Assembly: GCA_964523405.1 (NCBI GenBank)
Contig: CAZGAQ010000032.1
Location: 1-63,109, forward strand
Length of the DNA stretch: 63,109 nucleotides
Source: CAZGAQ01 sp964523405
GTDB taxonomy: Bacteria; Planctomycetota; Phycisphaerae; UBA1845; Fen-1342
Direction: 5' to 3'
Below are positions 16,614 to 25,374 of this stretch, piece after piece. The notes beneath the pieces are model-generated. The model was not told the DNA's origin, did not search any database, and saw nothing but the letters and a program-made list of their open reading frames with translations. How positions within the stretch are numbered: the stretch's first letter is position 1; every line of letters starts with the position of its first letter. The position numbers and the translations under genes were made by a program.

Positions 16614-17387
16614 ATGTCCGACATTGGGGCCGACGGCGGGAAGACCTGTGTCATGTGCGGCACGGATTGCACGGCGATTCCGCGCGCGAAGGACAAGCGC
16701 GGGCGGTACTTCTGCCGGCCGTGCTATGACCGCGCGCTAGCGAAGGCGCGGGAGCGGAAGCTGGGAACAGCGGCGGCGCCGGCGGTGGGCGCGGCCCCGC
16801 GGCCCGTGGCGACGCGGCCGAAGCCGAAGCCAGCGGGGGACGATGCGTTCGCGGATTTGATGGGGCTGGAATCGTCAGGTGCGGCGGTGGAGACCGTGCG
16901 GCTGTGCCCGGGGTGCCGGGCGCAGTTGCCGGCGCGCGTGGGGACGTGTCCGGGATGCGGCTACGATGTTGTGCGGGGGCGGAAGGCGGGGGAGAAGGCG
17001 GAGTCCGAGGCGCCGCAGCGCGGGGCGAAGCGGGGCGGCGGGGGCGGGCTGGGGATGCCGAGCATTTCGGCAACGCCCAAGACCGTCGGGCTGATTCTGC
17101 TGGCCGTGATGTTGACACTGTTTGGGCTGGCGCACGTGTCGACGGGGATGGTGGTGCTATACCTGTTGGTGGCGGGGTTGTACGCGGCGGTGGTTGGCAT
17201 CTGGGGCTTGGTGACGGCGTTTCGCGACGGCGTCGGCACGGGGCTGCTGTACATGTTCGTCCCGTTCTACTTCCTGTATTTCGTTTTTGCGCGCAGCGGC
17301 AATCCGATGCTGCAGGTGGCCTTCGGCATCAGCCTGATGAACGTCGTGCTGCGGTTCTTTGTGCCGGGGCCGCCGGTGGCGGAGTAA
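16614..17387 (+). CDS. two-zinc-finger protein with C-terminal membrane helices
   Basis: 257 residues; start MSDIGADGGKTC at 16614 with GGGGTGA 7 nt upstream. The first zinc site uses CVMCGTDC...YFCRPC (about residues 12-40). A Pro/Ala linker follows. The second site is CPGCRAQLPARVGTCPGCG (about 100-118). After a Gly/Lys linker there are three or four hydrophobic helices (160-250), including VGLILLAVMLTLFGLAHV. The build (cytosolic zinc ribbons on a small membrane domain) is frequent in Planctomycetota and of unknown function. An OPT transporter gene follows after 140 nt; no functional link is evident. Confidence 0.7.
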   Translation: MSDIGADGGKTCVMCGTDCTAIPRAKDKRGRYFCRPCYDRALAKARERKLGTAAAPAVGAAPRPVATRPKPKPAGDDAFADLMGLESSGAAVETVRLCPGCRAQLPARVGTCPGCGYDVVRGRKAGEKAESEAPQRGAKRGGGGGLGMPSISATPKTVGLILLAVMLTLFGLAHVSTGMVVLYLLVAGLYAAVVGIWGLVTAFRDGVGTGLLYMFVPFYFLYFVFARSGNPMLQVAFGISLMNVVLRFFVPGPPVAE

Positions 17388-17527
17388 GGGGGGGGCGTCG
17401 CGCCGAGGTGGGCGGGACGCGGGGCGCTTGCAAAGGGGGGGCGGAGCGGGCAGTATGGGGGTGCAGGCGCGACAGCCACCGCGGCCGCGCACCCTCGTAC
17501 CCATCACCAGGCAAGGAAACGAGACGC

Positions 17528-19663
17528 ATGTCCACGTCGACGCCGTCGATTCAGCCGGTTAGCCCGGCTGTGGCCCCGGTTCGGACCGAGTACGAACTGC
17601 CGATCAACGGATTCACGGGCACGCCGGACGAGATTGAACGGCAGTGGTTCGAGAAGTGCTACAAGGGGCGGGGGGACAGCATGCTGCAGCTCACCGCGCG
17701 GGCGGTGATCATGGGGTCGGTGCTGGGGGGCCTCTTGTCGGTGACGAACATCTACATCGGGTTGAAGGCGGGGTGGAGCTTCGGCGTTTCGATTACGGCG
17801 TGCATTCTCTCGTATTCGATCTGGAGCGTGATTGCGAGCATCTCCGGGCAGGCATGGGCCGTGGTGGTGTCCGGCGTGCTAGGACTGGGGTCGCTGGGGG
17901 GGTGCCTGGCGGCTTGGCAGTACGGGAAGCTGACGGTGACGCAGGCGCTGGTTCTGGGGTGCATTGGGCTGCTGGTCTTCGGCACACTGGCGGTGCTGCT
18001 GGCGCGGAAGCGCACGCCGATGACGATCCTGGAAAACAACTGCATGCAGACGGCGGCGAGTGCGGCGGGGGCGTCGGCGGGCGGCACACTGATTTCCGCG
18101 TTTGCCGCGCACATGATGCTGACGAACCAGGTGATGGACCTGCCGATCCTGATGGGGCTGGTGTTTTTCCTGGCGATTCTGGGCGTGACGATGGCCGTGC
18201 CCATGAAGCGGCAGATGATCAACGCGGAGCAACTGAAGTTTCCGAGCGGCGTGGCGGCGGCGGAGACACTGAAGGCCCTGCACGGAGCGGCCGGGGGCGG
18301 CATGGGCTCGGCGATCGCGCTTGGGGTTTCGGGCGTGCTGGCGGTGCTGGACAAGCTGTACCTTGACGGGCTGCACCTGTTCTCGACGGCGCTGCAGCGT
18401 TTCGAACTGGGCAACTTTGTGGCACGGTTCAACAGGGCGGTTTTCGGGCCGGTGTGGATGGGGCGGACCGTGATGCTGTCATGGGAGCCGATGTTCATCG
18501 CGGCCGGCGCGATCACGGGGATTCGCGTGTGCACGAGCATGCTGATCGGGGGGATCACGTGCTGGATGATGTACATTCCGTGGATTCAGGGGATGCAGGA
18601 CGCGTCGGGGCAACCGTTGCTGACCGCGACGCCGACTTTCCGGCAGGCGGTGGACTGGTCGCTGTGGGGTGGGACGGCGTGCATGGTAACGTCGGGGCTG
18701 CTGGCGTTTGGGCTGCAGTGGCGCAGCGCGTTGCGCGCGTTCAGCGGGATGGCGAAGATGGTCGGAAGCAAGCGGGTCGGCAAAGCGGATCCGCTGCGCG
18801 AGGAGATGGACAGCATCGAGACGCCGGCGTGGTGGTTCATTGGCGGGCAGGTGATCGGGTTTGCCGGGCTGGCGTGGCTGGGGGCCAGGGCGTTTGAGAT
18901 TCCAGTGTGGCAGACGGCGATCGCCGTGGTGATGTCGTTCGCGCTGGCCCTGGTGGCGTGCCGCGTGACGGGGGAGACGGACACGACGCCGATCGGGGCG
19001 CTGGGGAAGGTCACGCAACTCACGTTCGGGCTGATCGCGCCGGGCAAGGCGATCATGAACCTGATGGCGGCGAACGTGACGGCGGGTTCGGCGGGTTCGT
19101 CGGCGACGCTGCTAACGGATTTGAAGAGCGGGTATCTGCTGGGGGCGCACCCGCGGAAGCAGTTCCTGGCACAGTTCTCCGGCATCTTCGTCGGGACCGT
19201 GGTGACCGTGCTGATTTTCCGGGCGCTGATTCCGGATGCGTCGGTTCTGGGGAGCGAGCAGTTCCCGGCGCCGGCGGCGCAGGTGTGGAAGGCGGTGGCG
19301 CTGGCGCTGAGCGAAGGCATCGGCAAGATGCACATCATCAAGAAGATGGCGATGCTGATCGGCGCGGCGATCGGGATCATTCTGCCGCTGATCAGCATGG
19401 CGGTGCCGGCGAAGGTGAAGCCGTGGATTCCGTCGGCGGCGGGGGTGGGGTTCGGATGGGTGTTCCAGTTCTACTACGGCGCGCTGTTCTTTGTGGGCGG
19501 CCTGCTGAGCCTGGTGCTGGAGAAGGTGGCGCCGAAGTGGTCCGGCAAGTACCTGTTCAGCATTGCCTCCGGCTGGATTGCGGGCGAAGCGTTGATGGGA
19601 GCGGGGATTCCGCTGATTGAAAATGGACCGGAGATCGTGAAGAAGCTTTTCATGGGCGGCTGA
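17528..19663 (+). CDS. OPT-family oligopeptide/metal-chelate transporter, long form
   Basis: Proton-coupled OPT (oligopeptide transporter) family membrane protein, 711 residues. The start at 17528 has AAGGAAA upstream. Family motifs are RGDSMLQL, LLSVTNIYIGLKAGWSFG, the signature ENNCMQTAASAAGASAGGT, KRQMINAEQLKFPSG and GAHPRKQFLAQF. About 15 membrane helices are expected. Members import oligopeptides or metal chelates. Relative to its tandem neighbour it carries about 50 extra residues (about 107-162, WAVVVSGVLGLGSLGG to LLARKR) between ISG and MTILENNC, enough for two more helices. Both genes lie on the same strand 100 nt apart and look like an old duplication. Confidence 0.92.
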   Translation: MSTSTPSIQPVSPAVAPVRTEYELPINGFTGTPDEIERQWFEKCYKGRGDSMLQLTARAVIMGSVLGGLLSVTNIYIGLKAGWSFGVSITACILSYSIWSVIASISGQAWAVVVSGVLGLGSLGGCLAAWQYGKLTVTQALVLGCIGLLVFGTLAVLLARKRTPMTILENNCMQTAASAAGASAGGTLISAFAAHMMLTNQVMDLPILMGLVFFLAILGVTMAVPMKRQMINAEQLKFPSGVAAAETLKALHGAAGGGMGSAIALGVSGVLAVLDKLYLDGLHLFSTALQRFELGNFVARFNRAVFGPVWMGRTVMLSWEPMFIAAGAITGIRVCTSMLIGGITCWMMYIPWIQGMQDASGQPLLTATPTFRQAVDWSLWGGTACMVTSGLLAFGLQWRSALRAFSGMAKMVGSKRVGKADPLREEMDSIETPAWWFIGGQVIGFAGLAWLGARAFEIPVWQTAIAVVMSFALALVACRVTGETDTTPIGALGKVTQLTFGLIAPGKAIMNLMAANVTAGSAGSSATLLTDLKSGYLLGAHPRKQFLAQFSGIFVGTVVTVLIFRALIPDASVLGSEQFPAPAAQVWKAVALALSEGIGKMHIIKKMAMLIGAAIGIILPLISMAVPAKVKPWIPSAAGVGFGWVFQFYYGALFFVGGLLSLVLEKVAPKWSGKYLFSIASGWIAGEALMGAGIPLIENGPEIVKKLFMGG

Positions 19664-19763
19664 GCTGCGGGCGGGGGTGGCGTGACGGCCGGTAGCCTGT
19701 CAACGTAAGCCTCCTGTGCCGAGTGTGGCAACCCACCATCCCCGGGTGCACGACGAGAACGCT

Positions 19764-21713
19764 ATGAGTGACCCTGTCAATCGACCTGATCCGACCGTTC
19801 CCACGCTCGACTATGCGCCGGAAGCCCGCGCCGAATACCAATTGCCCGTCGAGGGCTTCAAAGGGACGCCCGAGGAGATCGAGCGGCAGTGGTACGAGAA
19901 GTGCTACAAGGGGCGCGGCGACTCGATGCTGCAGCTCAGTTGGCGCGCGGTGATCATGGGGTCGCTGTTGGGAGCGATTCTGTCGCTGACCAATCTCTAT
20001 ATCGGACTGAAGACCGGTTGGGGGTTTGGGGTGGCCATCACGGCGTGCATTCTCTCGTACGCCATCTGGACCGCGCTGCGCGTCCTAAGCGGTTTTCGGC
20101 TCTCGGCGATGACGGTGCTTGAAAACAACTGCATGCAGTCGTGCGCGAGCTCCGCGGGCTACAGCACAGGCGGGACGCTGGTCTCGGCGGTGGCGGCCTT
20201 CATGCTGGTGAACCACGCGCAGATCTCAACGCCAGTGCTCATCGGCTGGGTGTTCTTCCTGGCGGTGCTCGGGGTCACGATGGCGATCCCGATGAAGCGC
20301 CAGATGATCAACGTCGAACAGCTGCGGTTTCCGAGTGGCGTGGCCGCGGCGGAGACGCTGCGTGCGCTGCACACCACCGGCGGCAAGGGCATCCAGTCCG
20401 CTATCGCCCTGGGAGTCTCTGGGACGCTGGCGGCGATCAGCAAGTTCTTGACCGATGGCCTGGCGGTGTTCCATCCCTCGTGGGCCGGAGTCCAGATTTC
20501 CGCGTTCGTCGACAAGTTCAACCTGGCCGTGTTCGGACAGTCGTGGGTCAATCGGACGGTCATGTTCTCGTGGGAGCCGATGTTCATCGCGGCTGGCGCG
20601 ATCACGGGCTTTCGGGCGTGTGCCAGCATGCTGGTTAGCGCGATCGCCTGCTGGATGATTTTCGTGCCGCACATGCAGGACGCGGGCATCATTACGGGCA
20701 CGGGCTACAAGGACATCGTGGCGTACACCCTGTGGGGCGGCGCGGCGTGCATGGTGACGTCGGGGCTGCTCTCGTTCGCCCTGCAGTGGCGCAGCGCGCT
20801 GCGGGCATTCCGCGACCTGGGCAAGCTCTTCACCGGTGGCGGCAGCGGTAGCGACGAACGCGACGCGATTGAGACGCCGGCGTCGTGGTTCATTGGGGGA
20901 CAGATCATCGGGACGGTCGGTCTGGCGTACTTGGCGCATCAGACGTTTGGCATGCCGTATTGGCTCACCGTGGTTGCCGTGCTGCTGTCGTTCGCGCTGG
21001 CGTTGGTGGCGTGCCGCGTCTGCGGTGAGACGGACAACACGCCGGTCGGGGCCATGGGAAAGATCACGCAGCTCACGTTCGGCGCGATTGCGCGCGGTAA
21101 CATGAACGTGAACCTGATGAGCGCGTGCATCACAGCCGGCGCGGCGGACTCCTCGAGCGATCTTCTGACGGACTTGAAGAGCGGGTACTTGCTGGGGGCA
21201 CACCCGCGGAAACAGTTCATCGCGCAGTTTTCGGGCATCTTTATCGGGACATTGGTGTCCGTGCTGTCGTTCAACCTCGTCGTGCACGACTGGAAGGTGC
21301 TGGGCTCCGCGCAGTTCCCGGCGCCGGCGGCGCAGACTTGGGCGGCGGTCGCCGTGGCGCTCAAAGAGGGGCTCACGCACCTGGAACCGGTGAAGCAGTG
21401 GAGCATCCTGATCGGCGGCCTAGTCGGCATCGTTTTGCCGATCCTAGGCATGGTGCTGCCCAAGAAGCTCCAGCCTTTCGTGCCGTCGGCAGCCGCGGTC
21501 GGCCTGGCGTGGACGTTCCACTGGTACTACAGCCTGTTGTTCTTCCTGGGCTCGGTGATCGGCCTGGTGCTGGAGAAGAAGGCCCCCAAGGTGGCGGAGC
21601 AGTACACGTTCCCGGTTGCTTCTGGCGTGGTGGCCGGCGAAAGCCTGATGGGCGTAGCGCTGATCTTTGCGGAGAACGGCCGGGAGATGTTCCGTCAGAT
21701 GTTCGGGGGGTGA
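19764..21713 (+). CDS. OPT-family oligopeptide transporter, short form
   Basis: Second OPT transporter, 649 residues, start MSDPVNRPDPT at 19764. It is close to the first copy along its whole length: RGDSMLQLSWRAVIMGS, ENNCMQSCASSAGYSTGG, KRQMINVEQLRFPSG and GAHPRKQFIAQF. It has the compact join LSGFRLSAMTVLENNC where the first copy has two extra helices, and I believe this short form is the usual one. The ribosome site is weak. The two proteins could work as separate importers or form a pair; nothing nearby (no peptidase or regulator) reveals the substrate. Confidence 0.92.
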   Translation: MSDPVNRPDPTVPTLDYAPEARAEYQLPVEGFKGTPEEIERQWYEKCYKGRGDSMLQLSWRAVIMGSLLGAILSLTNLYIGLKTGWGFGVAITACILSYAIWTALRVLSGFRLSAMTVLENNCMQSCASSAGYSTGGTLVSAVAAFMLVNHAQISTPVLIGWVFFLAVLGVTMAIPMKRQMINVEQLRFPSGVAAAETLRALHTTGGKGIQSAIALGVSGTLAAISKFLTDGLAVFHPSWAGVQISAFVDKFNLAVFGQSWVNRTVMFSWEPMFIAAGAITGFRACASMLVSAIACWMIFVPHMQDAGIITGTGYKDIVAYTLWGGAACMVTSGLLSFALQWRSALRAFRDLGKLFTGGGSGSDERDAIETPASWFIGGQIIGTVGLAYLAHQTFGMPYWLTVVAVLLSFALALVACRVCGETDNTPVGAMGKITQLTFGAIARGNMNVNLMSACITAGAADSSSDLLTDLKSGYLLGAHPRKQFIAQFSGIFIGTLVSVLSFNLVVHDWKVLGSAQFPAPAAQTWAAVAVALKEGLTHLEPVKQWSILIGGLVGIVLPILGMVLPKKLQPFVPSAAAVGLAWTFHWYYSLLFFLGSVIGLVLEKKAPKVAEQYTFPVASGVVAGESLMGVALIFAENGREMFRQMFGG

Positions 21714-21758
21714 CGGTGGCGGCCGACAGGCGGCGGTTCCTTTCCGCGGGTCCCGGCG

Positions 21759-21770
21759 TATACTGCGCAT
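21759..21770 (+). promoter_or_regulatory. -10 box for leaderless ParA mRNA
   Basis: TATACT (21759-21764), then GCGCAT, then ATG at 21771. The 6-nt spacing puts the transcript start at the start codon. No ribosome site precedes the gene. The -35 region is weak. Confidence 0.5.
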
Positions 21771-22688
21771 ATGCGCTCGATAGCGATCATCAACCAGAAA
21801 GGCGGGGTCGGGAAGACGACGACGGCCGTCAACGTGGCGGCCGCGCTGGCGCGGGCGAAGAAGCACGTCTTGCTGGTGGACCTGGACCCGCAGTGTCACG
21901 CGACGCTGCACCTGGGACAGGAGGTGGAGGCGGGGGAACCGAGCGTTTATGACGTGCTGCTGCGCGGGACGTCGCTGGCGGAGACGGCCCGCGCGGCCGG
22001 TAAGCGGCTGGTGGTGATTCCGGCGCACCTGGACCTGGCGGCGGCGGAGATCGAGCTGGCGACGCGGGAAAACCGCGAGTCGGTGCTGGCGAGCGTGCTG
22101 CAGCCGTACCAGCACGGATTCGACTACTGCTTCATCGACTGCGCGCCGTCGCTAGGTCTGCTGACGGTGAACGCATTGGCGGCGGTGAGCGAGGTGATCA
22201 TCCCATTGCAGCCGCACTTTCTGGCGCTGCAGGGGCTGGGCCGGCTACTGGACACGGTGACGCTGGTGCGGCAGGCGCTGAATCCGGGACTGCGGGTGTC
22301 GGGGATCGTGCTGTGCATGTACGAGCGCGGGACGAAGCTGGCGCAGGAAGTCGTGGACGACGTGCAGCGCTTCGTGGTGGCGGCGCAGCCGGAGCAGGCG
22401 TGGTACGGGGCGTGCGTGTTCCGGACGATGATCCGGCGCAACATCAAGCTGGCGGAATGCCCGAGCTTCGGGCAGACGATTTTCGACTATGCGGCCACGA
22501 GCAACGGGGCGGAAGACTATCTGGCGCTGGCGCGCGAGATCGCGGGGATGGACGGGATGCCGGTAGCATCGCCTGCTGAGGCGTTGGTGCCCGAGGTGGC
22601 GGCGGCAGGCGCGCCGGGTGCGGCGAGCGTGCCGGTCGCCGCGCCGCCGGCGGACGCTGTCGCTGCGGACAGCGCCGGACAGCCGTGA
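21771..22688 (+). CDS. ParA/MinD-type ATPase
   Basis: Deviant Walker-A ATPase of the ParA/Soj family, 305 residues. Motifs are KGGVGKTTTAVNVA (residues 10-23) with the signature Lys, the switch DLDPQCHATLHLG and Walker B FDYCFIDCAPSLG near 125. ParA proteins bind DNA non-specifically as ATP dimers and move cargo such as chromosome origins or protein clusters. The last ~55 residues are an Ala/Pro-rich tail not usual for Soj. No ParB or parS gene is adjacent, so this may be an orphan that positions something other than the chromosome. Its stop overlaps the GTG of the VanZ gene. Expression is probably leaderless. Confidence 0.9.
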   Translation: MRSIAIINQKGGVGKTTTAVNVAAALARAKKHVLLVDLDPQCHATLHLGQEVEAGEPSVYDVLLRGTSLAETARAAGKRLVVIPAHLDLAAAEIELATRENRESVLASVLQPYQHGFDYCFIDCAPSLGLLTVNALAAVSEVIIPLQPHFLALQGLGRLLDTVTLVRQALNPGLRVSGIVLCMYERGTKLAQEVVDDVQRFVVAAQPEQAWYGACVFRTMIRRNIKLAECPSFGQTIFDYAATSNGAEDYLALAREIAGMDGMPVASPAEALVPEVAAAGAPGAASVPVAAPPADAVAADSAGQP

Positions 22689-23164
22689 CGACTCGCGAGA
22701 TGACGCCGCGAGCGCGACCGACCCCAGGGTCGGTTCCTGCGCGGCGGAGCGGGCTGGCCGTTGTGCTGCGGCCATGGCGTTCGCGCGCGGCGTGGGATGA
22801 CTGGTTTCGGCGGGCGCTGCCGGCGTACTGGGTTTTTCTGTTTTGCGCGACGCACTTCCCGGAGTTGCGGCTGGATTGGGGGATACGCGATCCCGACAAG
22901 TATGCGCACGTGACTGCGTTCGGACTGCTGGCGGTGCTGTTCTGGCAATTCGCGGAGACATTGTATCGGCCGCTGTCGGGGCGGTTCGCGTGGCTGGCGG
23001 CGGTGTGGTTGACGGCGTACGCAGCGTTTGACGAGTACACGCAGCAGTTCATGGGGCGGGGGACGAACGTGGCGGATTGGTTGGCGAGCACGAGCGGGAT
23101 TGTGGGGGCGACGCTCGTCATGGAAGTGCTGCGGAGACGGCGGGCACACCTCGTGGGAAAGTGA
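22685..23164 (+). CDS. VanZ-family membrane protein
   Basis: 159 residues; the GTG start at 22685 overlaps the ParA stop (GTGA). VanZ-like family: four short helices with the conserved DKYAHVTAFGLLAVLFW (about residues 72-88) and FDEYTQQFMGRGTNVADWLASTSGIVG (about 115-140), where the acidic and Gln/Arg positions typical of VanZ are kept. VanZ proteins are linked to teicoplanin resistance and phosphate-ester membrane chemistry; the biochemical role is unsettled. The N-terminal ~40 residues are Arg-rich and cytosolic. Coupling to ParA may only reflect shared expression. Confidence 0.82.
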   Translation: MTTREMTPRARPTPGSVPARRSGLAVVLRPWRSRAAWDDWFRRALPAYWVFLFCATHFPELRLDWGIRDPDKYAHVTAFGLLAVLFWQFAETLYRPLSGRFAWLAAVWLTAYAAFDEYTQQFMGRGTNVADWLASTSGIVGATLVMEVLRRRRAHLVGK

Positions 23165-23210
23165 GAACGTGGGGAAGTGGGAAGGGGACGTCGGTTGGCG
23201 CAAACAAAGA

Positions 23211-23238
23211 GGCCGGTGCTCTGCGCAGAGCACCGGCC
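23211..23238. terminator. perfect 28-nt palindrome
   Basis: GGCCGGTGCTCTGC and its exact reverse complement lie back to back, 46 nt after the VanZ stop. As RNA it folds into a strong hairpin, so a terminator is likely. As DNA it could also bind a dimeric protein. The rest of the 361-nt gap (23165-23525) holds the promoter at 23411 and no gene. Confidence 0.6.
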
Positions 23239-23410
23239 CATCCGGGATGCTTCTTCCTTATTCCCTCCGGAATGCACCCTGCATCCGGTTCCCGGCTTTT
23301 GCCTCGGGCACACCGCCCGAGTTCAGGCTCCCATCACGAGGAGTATTCAAAACGAAGGGCCGCCGACCAAAGGCCTCGGGGAAATTCCAGGGGCATTTTC
23401 GGCGAAACCG

Positions 23411-23437
23411 TTGACACCCCCCGCAGGGTGCTATAAT
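23411..23437 (+). promoter_or_regulatory. promoter of the arginine decarboxylase gene
   Basis: TTGACA (23411-23416), short 15-nt spacer, perfect TATAAT (23432-23437). Start would be near 23444, giving a leader of about 80 nt that ends in AGGAGG before the ATG. Confidence 0.7.
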
Positions 23438-23525
23438 TCGACCCCCTTGTGGGCGTCTCGGGTGGAAACTACTGGGACGCCCTTTCGCGCAGCGCAAGAA
23501 AGTGGAATAGCCGTAGGAGGTGGCC

Positions 23526-24107
23526 ATGGTGCCGCCGATTGGAGGGCGCGCAATGCTCCCAATGGTTCCGAAGAAGATCTTCTTCACCAAGGGTGTCGGC
23601 AAGCATAAGCACAATCTCGAGTCGTTCGAGGCCGCGCTGCGTGACGCCGGGATCGCCCAGTGCAACCTGGTGAAGGTCTCCAGCATCTTTCCGCCGGGCT
23701 GCAAGATCGTGTCGCGCAAGGCCGGTCTGCAGCAGGTGACGCCCGGGCAGATCACGTTTTGCGTGATGGCGGATGTGCGCACCAACGAGCCCAATCGCCT
23801 CGTATCGGCGGGGATCGGGCTGGCGATCCCGAAGAAGGGCGACCAGTTCGGGTACATCTCGGAGCATCACGGCTACGGGATGACCGAGAAGAAGTGTGGG
23901 GACTTCGTGGAAGACATGGCTGCGAGCATGCTCGCGAGCACGCTGGGCATCGAGTTTGACCCGGAGGCCGCGTACGACGCCCGTCGCGAAGTGTACAAGA
24001 TGAGCGGCGAGATCGTCCGTACGCAGGCGACGGTGCAGACGGCCGAAGGTGACAAGAACGGCAAGTGGACGTCGGTGGTGGCGGCGGCGATTCTGCTGTT
24101 TGAATAG
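23526..24107 (+). CDS. pdaD: pyruvoyl-dependent arginine decarboxylase
   Basis: Converts arginine to agmatine and CO2 with a self-made pyruvoyl group. 193 residues; start ATG 23526, 5 nt after AGGAGG. The proenzyme cuts itself between Ser52 and Ser53 in KVSSIFPPG, and Ser53 becomes the pyruvoyl residue; the numbering matches the well-studied Methanocaldococcus enzyme. A Glu near residue 115 (YISEHHGYG) fits the proton donor region. The family is typical of archaea but also found in Chlamydia and some Planctomycetota. Agmatinase follows 160 nt downstream, so arginine can be turned into putrescine here. Confidence 0.93.
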   Translation: MVPPIGGRAMLPMVPKKIFFTKGVGKHKHNLESFEAALRDAGIAQCNLVKVSSIFPPGCKIVSRKAGLQQVTPGQITFCVMADVRTNEPNRLVSAGIGLAIPKKGDQFGYISEHHGYGMTEKKCGDFVEDMAASMLASTLGIEFDPEAAYDARREVYKMSGEIVRTQATVQTAEGDKNGKWTSVVAAAILLFE

Positions 24108-24266
24108 TGGCGGAGCGCGGCAGCCGGCGGAGATGCCGGCGCAGCCGCGCTGAGTCGATGAGCCCCAGGCGGGCGCCGGTGCCGCAAGAGCCGTGCCGCA
24201 GCCCTTCTGGGGCTCGATGTTTAGGGGGCGACCCGCCGACGGGCGGGACCGGCCGGAGGAACCGCG

Positions 24267-25181
24267 ATGGTGCACTCGATTCCCGACAATTTCCTGGCGC
24301 TGGACGGGAAGTACGCGGACTACAAGACGGCTCACTTTGCGGTCCTGCCGATTCCGTACGACGCGACGACGAGCTTCGGGGTGGGCACGCGTGAGGGTCC
24401 GCGAGCGATCATTGCGGCGTCGCAGCAGGTGGAACTGTACGACGAGCGGCTGGGGTGGGAGGGGTACAAGGCGGGTGTCGCGACTCTGCCGCCGCTGGAG
24501 GTGGACGCACGCGGGCCGGAGCAGATGGCGCGGCGAGTGTACGAGGCGGCGCGGCCGATCGTGAAGGACGGGAAGTTCCTGTTGGCACTGGGCGGTGAGC
24601 ACAGCATCACGTCGGGGCTCGTGAAGGCGGTGAAGGGGCGCTACAAGAATCTGAGCGTGCTGCAAATTGACGCGCATGCGGACCTGCGGGCGGAATATCA
24701 GGGGACGCCGTACAGTCACGCCGCGGTGATGCGGCGCGTCCACGACATGGGTGTGCGGGCGGTGGGCGTGGGGATTCGGAACTACTCGGCGGAAGAGGCG
24801 CGGTTCATCCGCCAGGAGAACAAGCTCGTCATCAGTCCGACGTGGGTGCGGGAGGCCCCGGATACGAAGGGCGCGCCATCGATCAAGGGTCATGCGACCG
24901 CAGGCTGGATTAAGAGCGTCCTTGACGCGCTGACGGGCGAGGTCTACGTCACGATCGACATTGATGGGTTCGATCCGGCCTATGCGCCGGGGACGGGGAC
25001 GCCGGAGCCAGGCGGGCTGGACTGGTTCCAGGTGACGGATCTGCTGGCCGAGGTGGCGGCGCGCAAGCAGATTGTCGCGGCGGACTGCACGGAAGTGCGA
25101 CCCATTCCGCCGAACACGGTCACGGAGTTTCTGGCGGCGAAGCTGCTGTACCGCCTGATCGGGCTGGTGACGCGCGGGTAG
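24267..25181 (+). CDS. speB: agmatinase
   Basis: Ureohydrolase that splits agmatine into putrescine and urea with a dinuclear Mn centre. 304 residues, start after GGAGGAACCGCG. Metal ligands of the arginase/agmatinase family are all present: GGEHS (His near 113), DAHADLR (Asp, His, Asp near 135-139) and DIDGFDP (two Asp near 231-233). A GTGTPEPGG loop follows. It acts directly after the pyruvoyl arginine decarboxylase gene, giving a two-step path from arginine to putrescine. No urease gene is in view. A 22-nt hairpin 20 nt after the stop can end the transcript. Confidence 0.94.
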   Translation: MVHSIPDNFLALDGKYADYKTAHFAVLPIPYDATTSFGVGTREGPRAIIAASQQVELYDERLGWEGYKAGVATLPPLEVDARGPEQMARRVYEAARPIVKDGKFLLALGGEHSITSGLVKAVKGRYKNLSVLQIDAHADLRAEYQGTPYSHAAVMRRVHDMGVRAVGVGIRNYSAEEARFIRQENKLVISPTWVREAPDTKGAPSIKGHATAGWIKSVLDALTGEVYVTIDIDGFDPAYAPGTGTPEPGGLDWFQVTDLLAEVAARKQIVAADCTEVRPIPPNTVTEFLAAKLLYRLIGLVTRG

Positions 25182-25200
25182 CGGGGGCGGGCGCAGTCTA

Positions 25201-25222
25201 CGTCGGCCACAGGGGGCCGACG
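25201..25222 (+). terminator. terminator-like hairpin, repeated element copy 2
   Basis: CGTCGGCC-ACAGGG-GGCCGACG, perfect 8-bp stem, 20 nt after speB. Nearly identical to 14829-14850 after nrdJ, at the same distance from the stop codon. Confidence 0.55.
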
Positions 25223-25276
25223 CTACTTGGCGCACGGGGGTTCGGAGCGACAGAGTGGAATTGTGCGCGGGGACGC

Positions 25277-25305
25277 TTGACTTGGGAGGGAACGTGGTCG
25301 ATACT
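25277..25305 (+). promoter_or_regulatory. promoter of the TetR-type gene
   Basis: TTGACT (25277-25282), 17-nt spacer, GATACT (25300-25305). The AT-rich GTATGTATAC just downstream (25306-25315) could be part of an operator for self-repression, but it is not a clean palindrome. Confidence 0.5.
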
Positions 25306-25374
25306 GTATGTATACGCTTACTAAACCGGCGGCCGAGGCGGCGGCCGGTGTGAGCCCGTCCGCAAGGAGTAGGT

